Shown here: positions 7,742-14,799 of the stretch, one piece after another | How positions within the stretch are numbered: position 1 is the stretch's first letter | Layout of the letters: the number at the start of each line of letters is the position of its first letter | Source of the DNA: Holophagales bacterium UBA2201 | Lineage (GTDB): Bacteria; Acidobacteriota; Thermoanaerobaculia; UBA2201 | Assembly: GCA_002327305.1 (NCBI GenBank) | Contig: DCUZ01000054.1 | Span: forward strand, 19,164 to 53,553 | Reading direction: 5' to 3' | Length of the DNA stretch: 34,390 bases | The notes under the pieces: model-generated | What the model was told of the DNA's origin: nothing | What the model saw: the letters and a program-made list of their open reading frames with translations, nothing else | Databases searched by the model: none | Program-made: the position numbers and the translations under genes

Positions 7742-7904
7742 CCGATGCCGATACCGATGCGGATGCCGAAAGAATAGTCCTTGGTCCCTGGTCCTTCGTC
7801 CTTCGTCCCGATACGCCAAACAGACCAGACCGACCCGGTGGGTGGGGGGGCTTTCCCGCCTTCCCGCCTTCCAGCGTTCCAGCGTTCCAGCCTTAAGCGG
7901 GGAG
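7742..7904 (+). repeat. three successive short tandem arrays (6-, 7- and 8-nt periods)
   Basis: Hexamers (CCGATG, CCGATA, CCGATG, CGGATG) run from 7742. Heptamers (GTCCTTG, GTCCCTG, GTCCTTC twice) run at 7777-7811. Octamers of the type TTCCCGCC and TTCCAGCG run at about 7860-7900. The octamer array lies directly upstream of the TATAAT box of the radA fragment, and a related array sits at 9482-9535 upstream of the intact radA. These occupy most of the gene-free stretch 7587-7930. Confidence 0.75.
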
Positions 7905-8103
7905 GGCGGGCGGGGGGTATAATCTCCGATATGCCCAAGTCCCAATTCGTCTGCCAGACCTGCGGGTTCAAGTCATTCAAGTGGATGGGGCGGTGCACGG
8001 AGTGCGGCGCTTGGGAGTCGTTCGCCGAGGAGGCGGAGGCCCCCAAGGCGGTGAAGGGCCGCCGCCCCAAGGGGACCGGGGCGCAGGCCGTGGCGTTCAA
8101 CGC
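7836..8103 (+). repeat. direct repeat of the radA promoter and 5' end, left copy
   Basis: This stretch matches about 9467-9743: the GGGTGGG run, the octamer array, CCTTAAGCGG, the TATAAT box and the first 57 or so codons of radA. The coding parts differ at about ten positions over 170 nt (roughly 94 % identical). Similarity stops abruptly just after GCGTT(C/G)AACG. The two copies enclose the DUF4143 ATPase at 8203-9378. Confidence 0.87.
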
Positions 8104-8146
8104 GGCCGCCGCCCAAGGGGCGTCCCCTCTTCTTCTTCCCGCCTGA
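7931..8146 (+). pseudogene. truncated radA copy (zinc-finger end only)
   Basis: A 71-codon frame whose first 57 residues equal the start of the intact RadA at 9571 except for two changes, including the four zinc-binding cysteines (CQTCG and CTECG). It then runs into unrelated sequence (AAAAQGASPLLLPA) and stops. The P-loop ATPase and Lon-like domains are absent. It keeps the TATAAT box (7918-7923) 7 nt before the ATG, so it may still be transcribed and make a small zinc-finger peptide. Most differences from the intact copy are synonymous, so both sequences diverged while under selection as complete genes. Confidence 0.87.
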
Positions 8147-8155
8147 ATGGACATA

Positions 8156-8196
8156 TTGGCAATTCAATTGACAAATAGGACGCCTTGTGATAGGGT
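8156..8196 (+). promoter_or_regulatory. promoter with TTGACAA-type palindrome
   Basis: TTGGCAATT and AATTGACAA form a near-perfect 9-1-9 palindrome (8156-8174) that includes a TTGACA -35 box (8168-8173). After a 17-nt spacer comes a weaker -10 hexamer TAGGGT (8191-8196), and the ATG follows 6 nt later. Layout and half-sites match those of the other DUF4143 ATPase at 4447, although the -10 is poor here. Confidence 0.68.
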
Positions 8197-8202
8197 GTCC
8201 CC

Positions 8203-9378
8203 ATGATCCCACGCGTGCTGGAGAAGCGGCTGAAGGCGCTGGCGCGTCAGTTCCCCGTCGTGACGCTCACCGGTCCGCGGCAGTCGGGGAAGACCACGCT
8301 GGTGCGGAAGGCCTTTCCGCGGGCGGCGTATGTCTCGCTGGAGGACCCGGACCGGAGGGCATTCGCCGAGGGGGACCCGCGGGGTTTCCTGGCCTCCCAT
8401 CCCCAAATGCTGATCGTGGACGAAGCCCAGCGGGTGCCGGCCCTGTTCTCCTACATCCAAACGCGCGTGGATGAGAGCGGCCGGACGGGGCGGTACATCC
8501 TGACGGGTTCCCAGAATTTCCTCCTCCACGAGGGGATCTCCCAATCGCTGGCGGGCAGGACCGCCGTCCTGAAACTACTGCCGCTGAGTTTGGAGGAATT
8601 GCGGAAAGAGGTGGCCGCCCTGCCGGGCGTGGAGCCCCTTCTGCTGAGGGGGCTCTATCCCCGGCTTTGGGACCGTTCGGTCGGGCCGGCCGACTGGTAT
8701 GGCGCGTACCTGCAGACCTATGTGGAGCGGGACGTGCGGCTGATCAAGAACATCGGCGACCTCGGCCTTTTTCAGCGGTTCCTGAAACTGCTGGCCGGGC
8801 GGACCGGGCAAGTGCTCAACCTCTCCTCCCTGGCGGTGGACGCGGGGATCAGCCACAACACGGCTCGGGCGTGGATCGGCCTGCTGGAGGCGGGGTATAT
8901 CGTCTTTCTCCTCAAGCCCCACCACCGGAGTTTCCGCAAGCGCCTGGTAAAGGCGCCCAAGATCTACTTTTACGACCCCGGCCTGGCCGCCTACCTGCTC
9001 GGAGTGCGGGACGAGACCCAGTTGGACGCCCACTACCTTAAGGGGGCCCTGTTCGAGGGGTTGGTTCTCTCCGAGTTCATGAAGCACGCCCTCAACCGCG
9101 GCGCAGAACCCGACCTCCACTATTGGCGGGACAAGACGGGCCACGAGGTGGACGCGCTGGTCGGGACGCCCGCGGGATCCGTCCCGGTGGAGATGAAATC
9201 GGGACGGACCGTCACGCCGGCCTATTTCGAGGGGCTGGCCTACTGGAGCCGCCTGGCGGGGGCGGACCCCGCGAGAGGGTTTGTCATCTACGGCGGTGAG
9301 GAGACCCAGGCCCGTTCCGCGGGCACCGTCCTGGGCTGGAAGCGGGCTCTCGCCGCCCTGAAGGCGAAGAATACATAA
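8203..9378 (+). CDS. AAA ATPase, AAA_14/DUF4143 family
   Basis: A 391-residue member of the same family as the gene at 3221-4447, but only distantly similar to it. The Walker A is GPRQSGKTT, the Walker B region MLIVDEAQRVP and the sensor YILTGSQNFLL. Then come ETY/YVERDV-type residues (YLQTYVERDVRLI), a winged-helix part (LAVDAGISHNTARAWIGLLEAGYIV), FYDPGLAAYLLG, and a C-terminal PD-(D/E)xK-like core with GHEVDALVG and VEMKSG. The role in the cell is unknown. It lies in a cassette between two copies of the radA 5' end. No Shine-Dalgarno site is evident; the promoter suggests a leaderless mRNA. Confidence 0.9.
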   Translation: MIPRVLEKRLKALARQFPVVTLTGPRQSGKTTLVRKAFPRAAYVSLEDPDRRAFAEGDPRGFLASHPQMLIVDEAQRVPALFSYIQTRVDESGRTGRYILTGSQNFLLHEGISQSLAGRTAVLKLLPLSLEELRKEVAALPGVEPLLLRGLYPRLWDRSVGPADWYGAYLQTYVERDVRLIKNIGDLGLFQRFLKLLAGRTGQVLNLSSLAVDAGISHNTARAWIGLLEAGYIVFLLKPHHRSFRKRLVKAPKIYFYDPGLAAYLLGVRDETQLDAHYLKGALFEGLVLSEFMKHALNRGAEPDLHYWRDKTGHEVDALVGTPAGSVPVEMKSGRTVTPAYFEGLAYWSRLAGADPARGFVIYGGEETQARSAGTVLGWKRALAALKAKNT

Positions 9379-9432
9379 TCCATTCGGTGCCGCTTCTCCT
9401 CCGCCCCGAGGATACGGGAAGCGTTGAGGTCT

Positions 9433-9457
9433 TTCCCCCGAACCTCGTTCGGGGGAA
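9433..9457. terminator. hairpin downstream of the ATPase
   Basis: TTCCCCCGAA and TTCGGGGGAA form a perfect 10-bp stem with loop CCTCG. There is no T-run, so it may end transcription inefficiently or act as an RNA 3' stabiliser. It lies between the ATPase stop and the second radA promoter repeat. Confidence 0.6.
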
Positions 9458-9466
9458 GGGTGACAA

Positions 9467-9743
9467 CGGGGTGGGTGGGGCGACCGTCCCGCCTTCCCGC
9501 GTTCCCGCGTTCCAGCTTTCCCGCCTTCCCGCCTTAAGCGGGGTGGTCGGCAGGGCGGTATAATCATCCCATGCCCAAATCCCAATTCGTCTGCCAGACC
9601 TGCGGGTTCAAGTCCTTCAAGTGGATGGGGCGGTGCACGGAGTGCGGCGCGTGGGAGTCGTTCGCCGAGGAGGCGGAAGCCCCCAAGGCGGTGAAGGGCA
9701 GGCGCCCCAAGGGGAGCGGCGCCCAGGCCGTGGCGTTGAACGA
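9467..9743 (+). repeat. direct repeat of the radA promoter and 5' end, right copy
   Basis: The right-hand partner of 7836-8103. It contains six octamer units (TCCCGCCT/TCCCGCGT types) against five on the left, then CCTTAAGCGG, TATAAT (9559-9564) and the radA start. Here the radA frame continues into the intact gene, so the cassette interrupts nothing. Confidence 0.87.
9559..9570 (+). promoter_or_regulatory. radA -10 box and leaderless start
   Basis: A perfect TATAAT (9559-9564) is followed by 6 nt and the radA ATG, with no Shine-Dalgarno site. Transcription would begin at the A of the ATG. No good -35 hexamer is visible; the octamer array and CCTTAAG lie there instead. Confidence 0.7.
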
Positions 9744-10917
9744 CGTTGACGCGGGGGAGGTGAGCCGCGTCTCCACCGGCCTCGCCGGGCTGGACCGGGT
9801 CCTGGGCGGCGGGATGGTGCCGGGGTCGCTGGTCCTCCTGGGCGGCGAGCCGGGGGTGGGCAAGTCCACGCTGATGCTCCAGGTGGCGCGGCAGTTCTGT
9901 GTCACAGGCAAGGTGCTCTATGTGAGCGCAGAGGAGTCGCCGCGGCAGATCAAGATGCGCGCCAAACGGCTCGGCATCGAGCCGGAGAACTTCTTCCTCC
10001 TCTGCGAGCCCGACCTGGGGACGGCGCTGGAGGCGGTGGAGAAACTGAGTCCCGACCTCCTGGTCCTCGACTCCATTCAGACCGTCCATATCCCCGAACT
10101 GGCCTCCATCCCCGGGAGTGTCTCGCAGGTGCGGGAGGTGGGGAACCTGGTGATGCGCTCGGCCAAGACCCTGGGGCTCCCCGTCTTCCTCATCGGCCAT
10201 GTCACCAAGGAGGGGACCATCGCCGGCCCCCGGACGCTGGAGCACCTGGTGGATGTCGTCGTCTATTTCGAGGGGGAGGGGAACCTCCCCTACCGCGTCC
10301 TGCGCAGTTACAAGAACCGGTTCGGCCCGGCGTGGGAGCTTGCGTTCTTCGACATGGAGGCGGAAGGGTTGCGCGAAGTGATCTCCCCTTCCACGCTGTT
10401 CCTGGGGCACCGGGAAGAGGGGGTGGCCGGGGTGGCGGTGGCGGGGCTCCACGAGGGATCCACCCCCCTGCTGGCCGAGGTGCAGGCGCTGACGGTGGCC
10501 ACTCCGTTCGCCTCGCCTCGCCGCACCGCCGTGGGCTACGACTACAACCGGCTCAACCTCCTCCTGGCCGTCCTGCAGAAGCATGCCCGGCTCGACTTCT
10601 CCCACTTCGACGCCTACCTCAGCGTGGCAGGCGGCCTGCCGGTGAAGGAGCCGGGGGCCGACCTCGCCGCCGCCGCGGCCCTGCTGTCGTCCCACAAGGA
10701 CAGGCCCCTCCCCCTGAAGGCCTGCTTCATCGGCGAGCTGGGGCTCACGGGCGAAGTGCGTCCGGTCCCCCAATTGGCGGCCCGGCTGAAGGAGGCGGAG
10801 CGGATGGGATTTACGGAGGCCTTCATCCCCTTCCAGGAGCCCAAGGAGAAGGTGGGCCTGCGCCTGCACAAGACGCGAACCATTCAGGACCTGCAGGGCA
10901 CGCTGTTCCGGCCGTAG
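9571..10917 (+). CDS. radA: DNA repair protein RadA (Sms)
   Basis: A full-length (448-residue) RecA-like ATPase that drives branch migration during recombinational repair. In order: a four-cysteine zinc finger (C8, C11, C22, C25), the RecA-type Walker A GGEPGVGKST near residue 91, a Walker B region LLVLDSIQTV, the RadA-specific KNRFG motif (near residue 247), and a C-terminal Lon-protease-like domain without a protease site. The 5' end is duplicated at 7931. The stop codon TAG is the first part of a palindromic repeat (10914-10974). The start is fixed by the zinc finger and the -10 box 6 nt upstream. Confidence 0.97.
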   Translation: MPKSQFVCQTCGFKSFKWMGRCTECGAWESFAEEAEAPKAVKGRRPKGSGAQAVALNDVDAGEVSRVSTGLAGLDRVLGGGMVPGSLVLLGGEPGVGKSTLMLQVARQFCVTGKVLYVSAEESPRQIKMRAKRLGIEPENFFLLCEPDLGTALEAVEKLSPDLLVLDSIQTVHIPELASIPGSVSQVREVGNLVMRSAKTLGLPVFLIGHVTKEGTIAGPRTLEHLVDVVVYFEGEGNLPYRVLRSYKNRFGPAWELAFFDMEAEGLREVISPSTLFLGHREEGVAGVAVAGLHEGSTPLLAEVQALTVATPFASPRRTAVGYDYNRLNLLLAVLQKHARLDFSHFDAYLSVAGGLPVKEPGADLAAAAALLSSHKDRPLPLKACFIGELGLTGEVRPVPQLAARLKEAERMGFTEAFIPFQEPKEKVGLRLHKTRTIQDLQGTLFRP

Positions 10918-10974
10918 GGGCGACCCGCCGGGTCGTCCAATTTAATAACGGGCGAGCCGCCGGCTCGCCCCTAC
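10914..10974. repeat. palindromic double-hairpin repeat, copy 1 of 2
   Basis: A 61-nt element with 10-bp terminal inverted repeats (GTAGGGGCGA and TCGCCCCTAC). Each half is itself a hairpin: GGCGACCC with GGGTCG, and GGGCGAGCC with GGCTCGCCC, separated by an AT-rich linker (AATTTAATAAC). It supplies the TAG stop of radA. The other copy is at 34308-34369. It has the look of a BIME/REP element or a very small MITE. Confidence 0.85.
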
Positions 10975-11023
10975 GAGGCATAGATATTCCCCGCGTGGTA
11001 TCATTTTCCCGAAAGGAGCCGCC

Positions 11024-11260
11024 ATGGCCGTTGACAAGGAACTGCTCGACATCCTCGCCTGCCCCCTCTGCAAGGGCGACCTCTCCCTCGTCCCCATTCC
11101 CCCCGAGAAGGCCAAGCCCCTCGTGGAGCGCTACCGCCCCAAGTTCAAGGGGGAGGAGCCCGTGGTGACGGAGGGGCTGGTCTGCGGCGCCTGCGCCAAG
11201 CTCTACCCCATCGTCTCCGACATCCCGGTGATGCTCGTTGAGGACGCCGTGGCGCCCTGA
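11024..11260 (+). CDS. Trm112-like zinc-ribbon protein
   Basis: A 78-residue protein of the Trm112/YcaR (DUF343) family: LLDILACPLCKGDL at the start and CGACAKLYPIVSDIPVML at the end, with two CxxC pairs forming the zinc site. Eukaryotic Trm112 activates methyltransferases; small bacterial members often lie near cell-envelope or lipid A genes and their role is less clear. The start is supported by AAAGGAG 7 nt upstream and a TATCAT -10 box at 10999-11004. An O-antigen-ligase-like gene follows after 122 nt that hold nothing I recognise. Confidence 0.9.
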   Translation: MAVDKELLDILACPLCKGDLSLVPIPPEKAKPLVERYRPKFKGEEPVVTEGLVCGACAKLYPIVSDIPVMLVEDAVAP

Positions 11261-11382
11261 TGGGGGAAGCCGCTATCGGAAGGTGGGCGCATTCGCGGTC
11301 GTGGAAGCGTTTCCCGCGGGGGTGTGGCGCACCGTGCCCCCCCGGGTTCTGATGGGGTCGGGCGGCGCTGGGACCACGGGTC

Positions 11383-12516
11383 ATGACGCTTGACCGGTCG
11401 CCGGAAGGCCGCCTCGCCTCCGTTTTCGTCTGGTTGCTGGTCGCCGGCGTCGCCGCCGCCCCCTCCATCGCCCTCTCCACCATCCTTTACGGCCTCGCCT
11501 TCATCGCTTTTCTCCTCCTCCGCCCCCGCGTCCCCCTCAACGCCCCCCTGGCGTTCCTGATCCTGCTCGCCCTCTTCTCCCTCGCCTCCGTCTGCGCCGC
11601 CGTCCAGCCCCAGCGGGCGTGGGGGCATCTGGGGGAGGTGGCGAATCTTGCGGTGTTCCCCATGCTCCTGGCCGGCATGGCCCTCCGCCCGGCGCGCTGG
11701 GTCCTGCCGTGGGTCTTCCTCGGACAGACGGCGTTGCTGGGGCTCTGGGGACTCGTCGAGTTCGGCCTCAAGGTCCCCTCCGACCCCGCCTGGCGCCTCC
11801 GCGGCCCGATGAGCCACTACATGACCTATTCCGGCATCCTGGTGATCCTATTCTGCCTCCTGGCGGCGTACGCGCTCCTGGGACAGGAGCGGCGCCTGAG
11901 GCGGCTTTCCGCCGTCGCGGCGGGCCTCGCCCTCGTCCCCATGATCCTCAACCTCACCCGCAACGCCTGGGTGGGCGTCCTCGTCGCGGCCGTCCTCCTT
12001 TCGCTGGCCCGCCGCAAGGCGTGGGCCCTCGGGATCGCCGCCGCCGCCGTCGCCCTCCTGGTCCTCGTTCCCAACCCCGCGGGGAAGCGGTTCCTCTCCA
12101 TTTTCGACGCGGCCGACCCCACCAACCGCGACCGCGTCGCCATGTGGAAGGCGGGATGGGCCATGGCCCTGGAGCGGCCCGCCACGGGGCAGGGACCGGG
12201 GGCGGTGCGGGAGGACTACCTGCGGTTCAAGCGGGAAGGGGCGGTGCGGGACTGGGTCCAGCACCTGCACAGCAATCCCGTCCATCTGCTGGCCGAGCGG
12301 GGCTTCCCGGCCCTGGCCGCCTACCTGGGGTTCGTCGGCGCGGTGCTGTGGACGGGGTGGCGGCGGCGGGACTCCTGGACGGGGCTGGGGGCCCTGCTCG
12401 CCTGCGGCGGCATCTTCGCCGCGGGGCTGTTCGAGTACAACTTCGGCGACACGGAGGTGCTGTGGCTGACCCTGGCCGCCTCCGCCCTGGGAACGGGTGA
12501 TGGCGACGGTCTATAA
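11383..12516 (+). CDS. O-antigen ligase/polymerase family membrane protein
   Basis: A 377-residue protein with about ten membrane segments and a large loop between them. The features fit the Wzy_C/O-antigen ligase fold: RNAWVGVLVAAVLLS, then a periplasmic stretch around DPTNRDRVAMWKAGWAM, the GQGPGAVREDYLRF motif and HLHSNPVHLLAERGFPAL. Such proteins join polysaccharide to lipid A core or polymerise it in the periplasm. There is no glycosylation cluster here, so the substrate is unknown. Its stop lies 17 nt inside the following xseA, so the two are transcribed together. Confidence 0.87.
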   Translation: MTLDRSPEGRLASVFVWLLVAGVAAAPSIALSTILYGLAFIAFLLLRPRVPLNAPLAFLILLALFSLASVCAAVQPQRAWGHLGEVANLAVFPMLLAGMALRPARWVLPWVFLGQTALLGLWGLVEFGLKVPSDPAWRLRGPMSHYMTYSGILVILFCLLAAYALLGQERRLRRLSAVAAGLALVPMILNLTRNAWVGVLVAAVLLSLARRKAWALGIAAAAVALLVLVPNPAGKRFLSIFDAADPTNRDRVAMWKAGWAMALERPATGQGPGAVREDYLRFKREGAVRDWVQHLHSNPVHLLAERGFPALAAYLGFVGAVLWTGWRRRDSWTGLGALLACGGIFAAGLFEYNFGDTEVLWLTLAASALGTGDGDGL

Positions 12517-13822
12517 GGTCTCGGAACTCATTGAGCTGGTGAAGGGGACCCTCGAGACCGACTTCGGCGCCGTGGCGGTCGAGGGAGAGGCATCGGGGGT
12601 CAAGGCCTACCCTTCGGGGCACGTCTACTTCAACCTCAAGGACGACCGGGCCGTCCTCAACTGCGTCCTCTGGTCCTCCATCGCCTCCCGCCTCCCGTTC
12701 AAATTGGAGGAAGGGCGCGTATTCCTCTGCGCGGGGAAACTCACCCTCTATGCCCAGCGGGGCCAGTTCCAGATGGAGGTGCGCAAGGTGGAGCCCGCCG
12801 GCCTGGGGGGGCTGAAGCTCGCCCTGGACCAGTTGAGGAAGAAGTTGGAGGCCGAGGGGCTGTTCGACCCGGAACGGAAAGCGCCCCTGCCGGATCTCCC
12901 GCTCCGGATCGGTGTCGTCACCTCCCCCGAGGGGGCGGCCCTGCAGGATTTCCTGAAAATCCTACGCTCCTCACCCCTGAATTACGAGGTCCGTATTTTC
13001 CCCGCCCAGGTGCAGGGGAAGGCCGCCGCCGTGGAGGTGAGGGCGGGGTTGGCGTATTTCCAGCGCCACCGCCCCGACCTCGTGGTCATCACCCGGGGGG
13101 GCGGTTCCTTCGAGGACCTGATGCCCTTCAACGACGAGGCGCTGGTGCGGGCCGTGGCCGCCTCGGCCGTCCCCGTGGTCTCCGCCGTGGGGCACGAGGT
13201 GGACACGACGCTGTGCGATCATGCGGCCGCCCTGCGGTGCCCCACCCCCACCGCGGCCGCCGGCTGGATCGTCGAGCGCCATTCGGAAGCGGTCCAGCGC
13301 TTCGACGGGGCGCGGGAGGCGTTGGAGGGGGCGATGGAGGGGCGGATGGAGGACCTGCGCCGCGCCCTCGAGGGGTTCCGCCTCCGGTTCTCCCCGAGGG
13401 GGATGGAGGCGTTCCTCGTCCAGATGGCCGACCGCCTCAAGGCCTACGCCGCGCGCCTGCGGTCGGGGACCCTCGAGCAGGTGCGGGGATGGGGGCAGGC
13501 CTTCGAGCGGTCCCGGATGGCCCTGTTCCAGCGGACCGTCCTCTTCGGCCCCGGCCTGGAGGCGCGGGTTGGGGCCGCCCGGGCGGCCTTTGAGGCATTC
13601 CCCCCGCGGCTGGACCGCCGGGCCGAGCGGCTGGCGTATCTCAAAAAAGGGCTGTCGCACCTGTCGGTGCGCGAAACCCTCAGGCGGGGCTACGCCGTGT
13701 TGACCAAGGCGGACCGGAGCGCGGTCCGCTCCGAGGGGGAGGTGGCGGTGGGGGAGACCGTGGACGCGATGCTTTATGACGGAGGACTGACATGCCGGGT
13801 GCTCGAAAAAAAGAAGAGTTGA
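12500..13822 (+). CDS. xseA: exodeoxyribonuclease VII large subunit
   Basis: A 440-residue subunit of the single-strand exonuclease. The N-terminal OB fold (YKVSELIELVKGTLETDFGAVAVEGEASG) is followed by the catalytic domain with the family signatures GVVTSPEGAALQDFLK, VVITRGGGSFEDLMPFNDE and AVGHEVDTTLCD, then a long helical part and a C-terminal GYAVLTK segment. Length and order are normal. The ATG at 12500 is preferred; a GTG at 12497 is possible. It overlaps the upstream gene by 17 nt and the downstream xseB by 31 nt, a tight unit. Confidence 0.96.
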   Translation: MATVYKVSELIELVKGTLETDFGAVAVEGEASGVKAYPSGHVYFNLKDDRAVLNCVLWSSIASRLPFKLEEGRVFLCAGKLTLYAQRGQFQMEVRKVEPAGLGGLKLALDQLRKKLEAEGLFDPERKAPLPDLPLRIGVVTSPEGAALQDFLKILRSSPLNYEVRIFPAQVQGKAAAVEVRAGLAYFQRHRPDLVVITRGGGSFEDLMPFNDEALVRAVAASAVPVVSAVGHEVDTTLCDHAAALRCPTPTAAAGWIVERHSEAVQRFDGAREALEGAMEGRMEDLRRALEGFRLRFSPRGMEAFLVQMADRLKAYAARLRSGTLEQVRGWGQAFERSRMALFQRTVLFGPGLEARVGAARAAFEAFPPRLDRRAERLAYLKKGLSHLSVRETLRRGYAVLTKADRSAVRSEGEVAVGETVDAMLYDGGLTCRVLEKKKS

Positions 13823-14040
13823 GCTTCGAGAAGGCGATGGAGCGGCTGGAGGCGCTGGTGGAGGCCCTCGAGGGGGAGGGGGTCCCCATCGAGGAGGCCC
13901 TCAAGCACTTCGAGGAGGGGATGGAGCTGGTGGCGGTCTGCGAGAAAAAGCTCCACGAAGTGCGCAAGCGCGTGGAGAAGATCCTGGAAAAAAAGGGAGA
14001 CGCCCCCGCCGGGGAGGACGACCCCTACCCCTCCGAGTAG
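13792..14040 (+). CDS. xseB: exodeoxyribonuclease VII small subunit
   Basis: An 82-residue partner of XseA. It carries the family pattern LSFEKAMERLEALVEALEGEGVPIEEALKHFEEGMELV, two helices that pack as a coil, and a Lys/Glu-rich tail. It starts inside xseA (31-nt overlap), which keeps the two subunits coupled. The cyclase gene begins 3 nt after its stop. Confidence 0.95.
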   Translation: MPGARKKEELSFEKAMERLEALVEALEGEGVPIEEALKHFEEGMELVAVCEKKLHEVRKRVEKILEKKGDAPAGEDDPYPSE

Positions 14041-14043
14041 CGC

Positions 14044-14799
14044 ATGGACCTGCGTCCCTTCCTCCCCTCCGCCGTCCGGGAATACCTGGCGGCGGGGCCG
14101 GACCGGCCGACGCTCCATCCCGAGCGGCTGGAGGGGGCCTGTCTCTTCGCCGACGTCTCCGGGTTCACGGCCCTGTCGGAGTCGCTCGCGGCCATCGGCG
14201 CCGAGGGGGCGGAGGTGCTCACCCGCGTCCTCAACGAGTTTTACGCCGCCGTCATCGCGGTCCTGGAGCCGGCCGGGGGGGACGTGATGCGCTTCGCCGG
14301 CGACGCGGTGACCGTCTTTTTCCCGGGCGAACACGCGGCGGAGAGCGCCCTGCGGGCGGGGCTGGACCTGCAGGGGATGATGGGGCGGTTCGCTTCCGTC
14401 CCCACGCCGGCGGGTCCCGCCGTCCTGAAGATGAAGATCGGCATCGCGGCGGGGACCTGCCGCCTGTTCCTCATGGGGGACGGCGAACGGCTGGACTATG
14501 TTTTCGCCGGGGCCCCGGTGGACGGGGCGGCGGAGGCGGAACACCATGCCGCCGCCGGCGAGGTTATCTTCGCCGCCGGCGGGTTCCAGGTTCGGGGTTC
14601 CGGGTTCCAGGTTGAAGAAAGGGCCGCGGGGTTTCTCCGCCTTCTGCCTTCTCCCCCATCGCCCGTCTCCAATCTTCCGCCTTCCGCCTTCCGCCTTCAA
14701 CAGTGTCCGACACCGCCCTCCTCCCCTTCCTCCACCCCAAGATCGTGGAACTGGCCCGGACGGGCGGCCTCGAGCGGGTCAACGAGCACCGTCCGGTGA
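14044..14799 (+). CDS. class III cyclase homology domain (first half of a split tandem cyclase)
   Basis: The frame encodes a complete cyclase C1-type domain: FADVSGFTALSE with the metal-binding D37, and GGDVMRFAGDAVTVFF with the second Asp (D87), then YVFAGAPVDGAAEAE. In known tandem proteins this domain pairs with a second, degenerate one in the same chain. Here the second domain (from 14703) is in another frame. After about residue 195 this frame reads a low-complexity linker made of heptamer repeats and then out-of-frame sequence up to 14799, so the real product may be shorter in function. It begins 3 nt after xseB and probably shares its mRNA. Confidence 0.75.
   Translation: MDLRPFLPSAVREYLAAGPDRPTLHPERLEGACLFADVSGFTALSESLAAIGAEGAEVLTRVLNEFYAAVIAVLEPAGGDVMRFAGDAVTVFFPGEHAAESALRAGLDLQGMMGRFASVPTPAGPAVLKMKIGIAAGTCRLFLMGDGERLDYVFAGAPVDGAAEAEHHAAAGEVIFAAGGFQVRGSGFQVEERAAGFLRLLPSPPSPVSNLPPSAFRLQQCPTPPSSPSSTPRSWNWPGRAASSGSTSTVR
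14581..14700 (+). repeat. heptanucleotide repeat tract inside the cyclase linker
   Basis: Two heptamer arrays flank a short spacer. The first (14580-14614) reads GGGTTCC, AGGTTCG, GGGTTCC, GGGTTCC, AGGTTGA. The second runs to 14700 and ends in three exact units of CTTCCGC (14674-14694) plus a partial one. A change of one unit shifts the reading frame by one. Adding one CTTCCGC unit, or removing two, would join the first cyclase domain to the second without a stop codon. Confidence 0.8.

Noticed and set aside
7742..7904. Possible CRISPR array
   Set aside because: The repeat units are 6-8 nt with no spacers, so these are microsatellite-type arrays.
8575..10869. 764-residue frame on the minus strand across the second ATPase and radA
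   Set aside because: Antisense to two clear genes, with low-complexity composition and no recognisable domain.
12500..14040. xseA/xseB overlap of 31 nt as a sign of misannotation or frameshift
   Set aside because: Both proteins have normal length and motifs; such an overlap is ordinary coupling.
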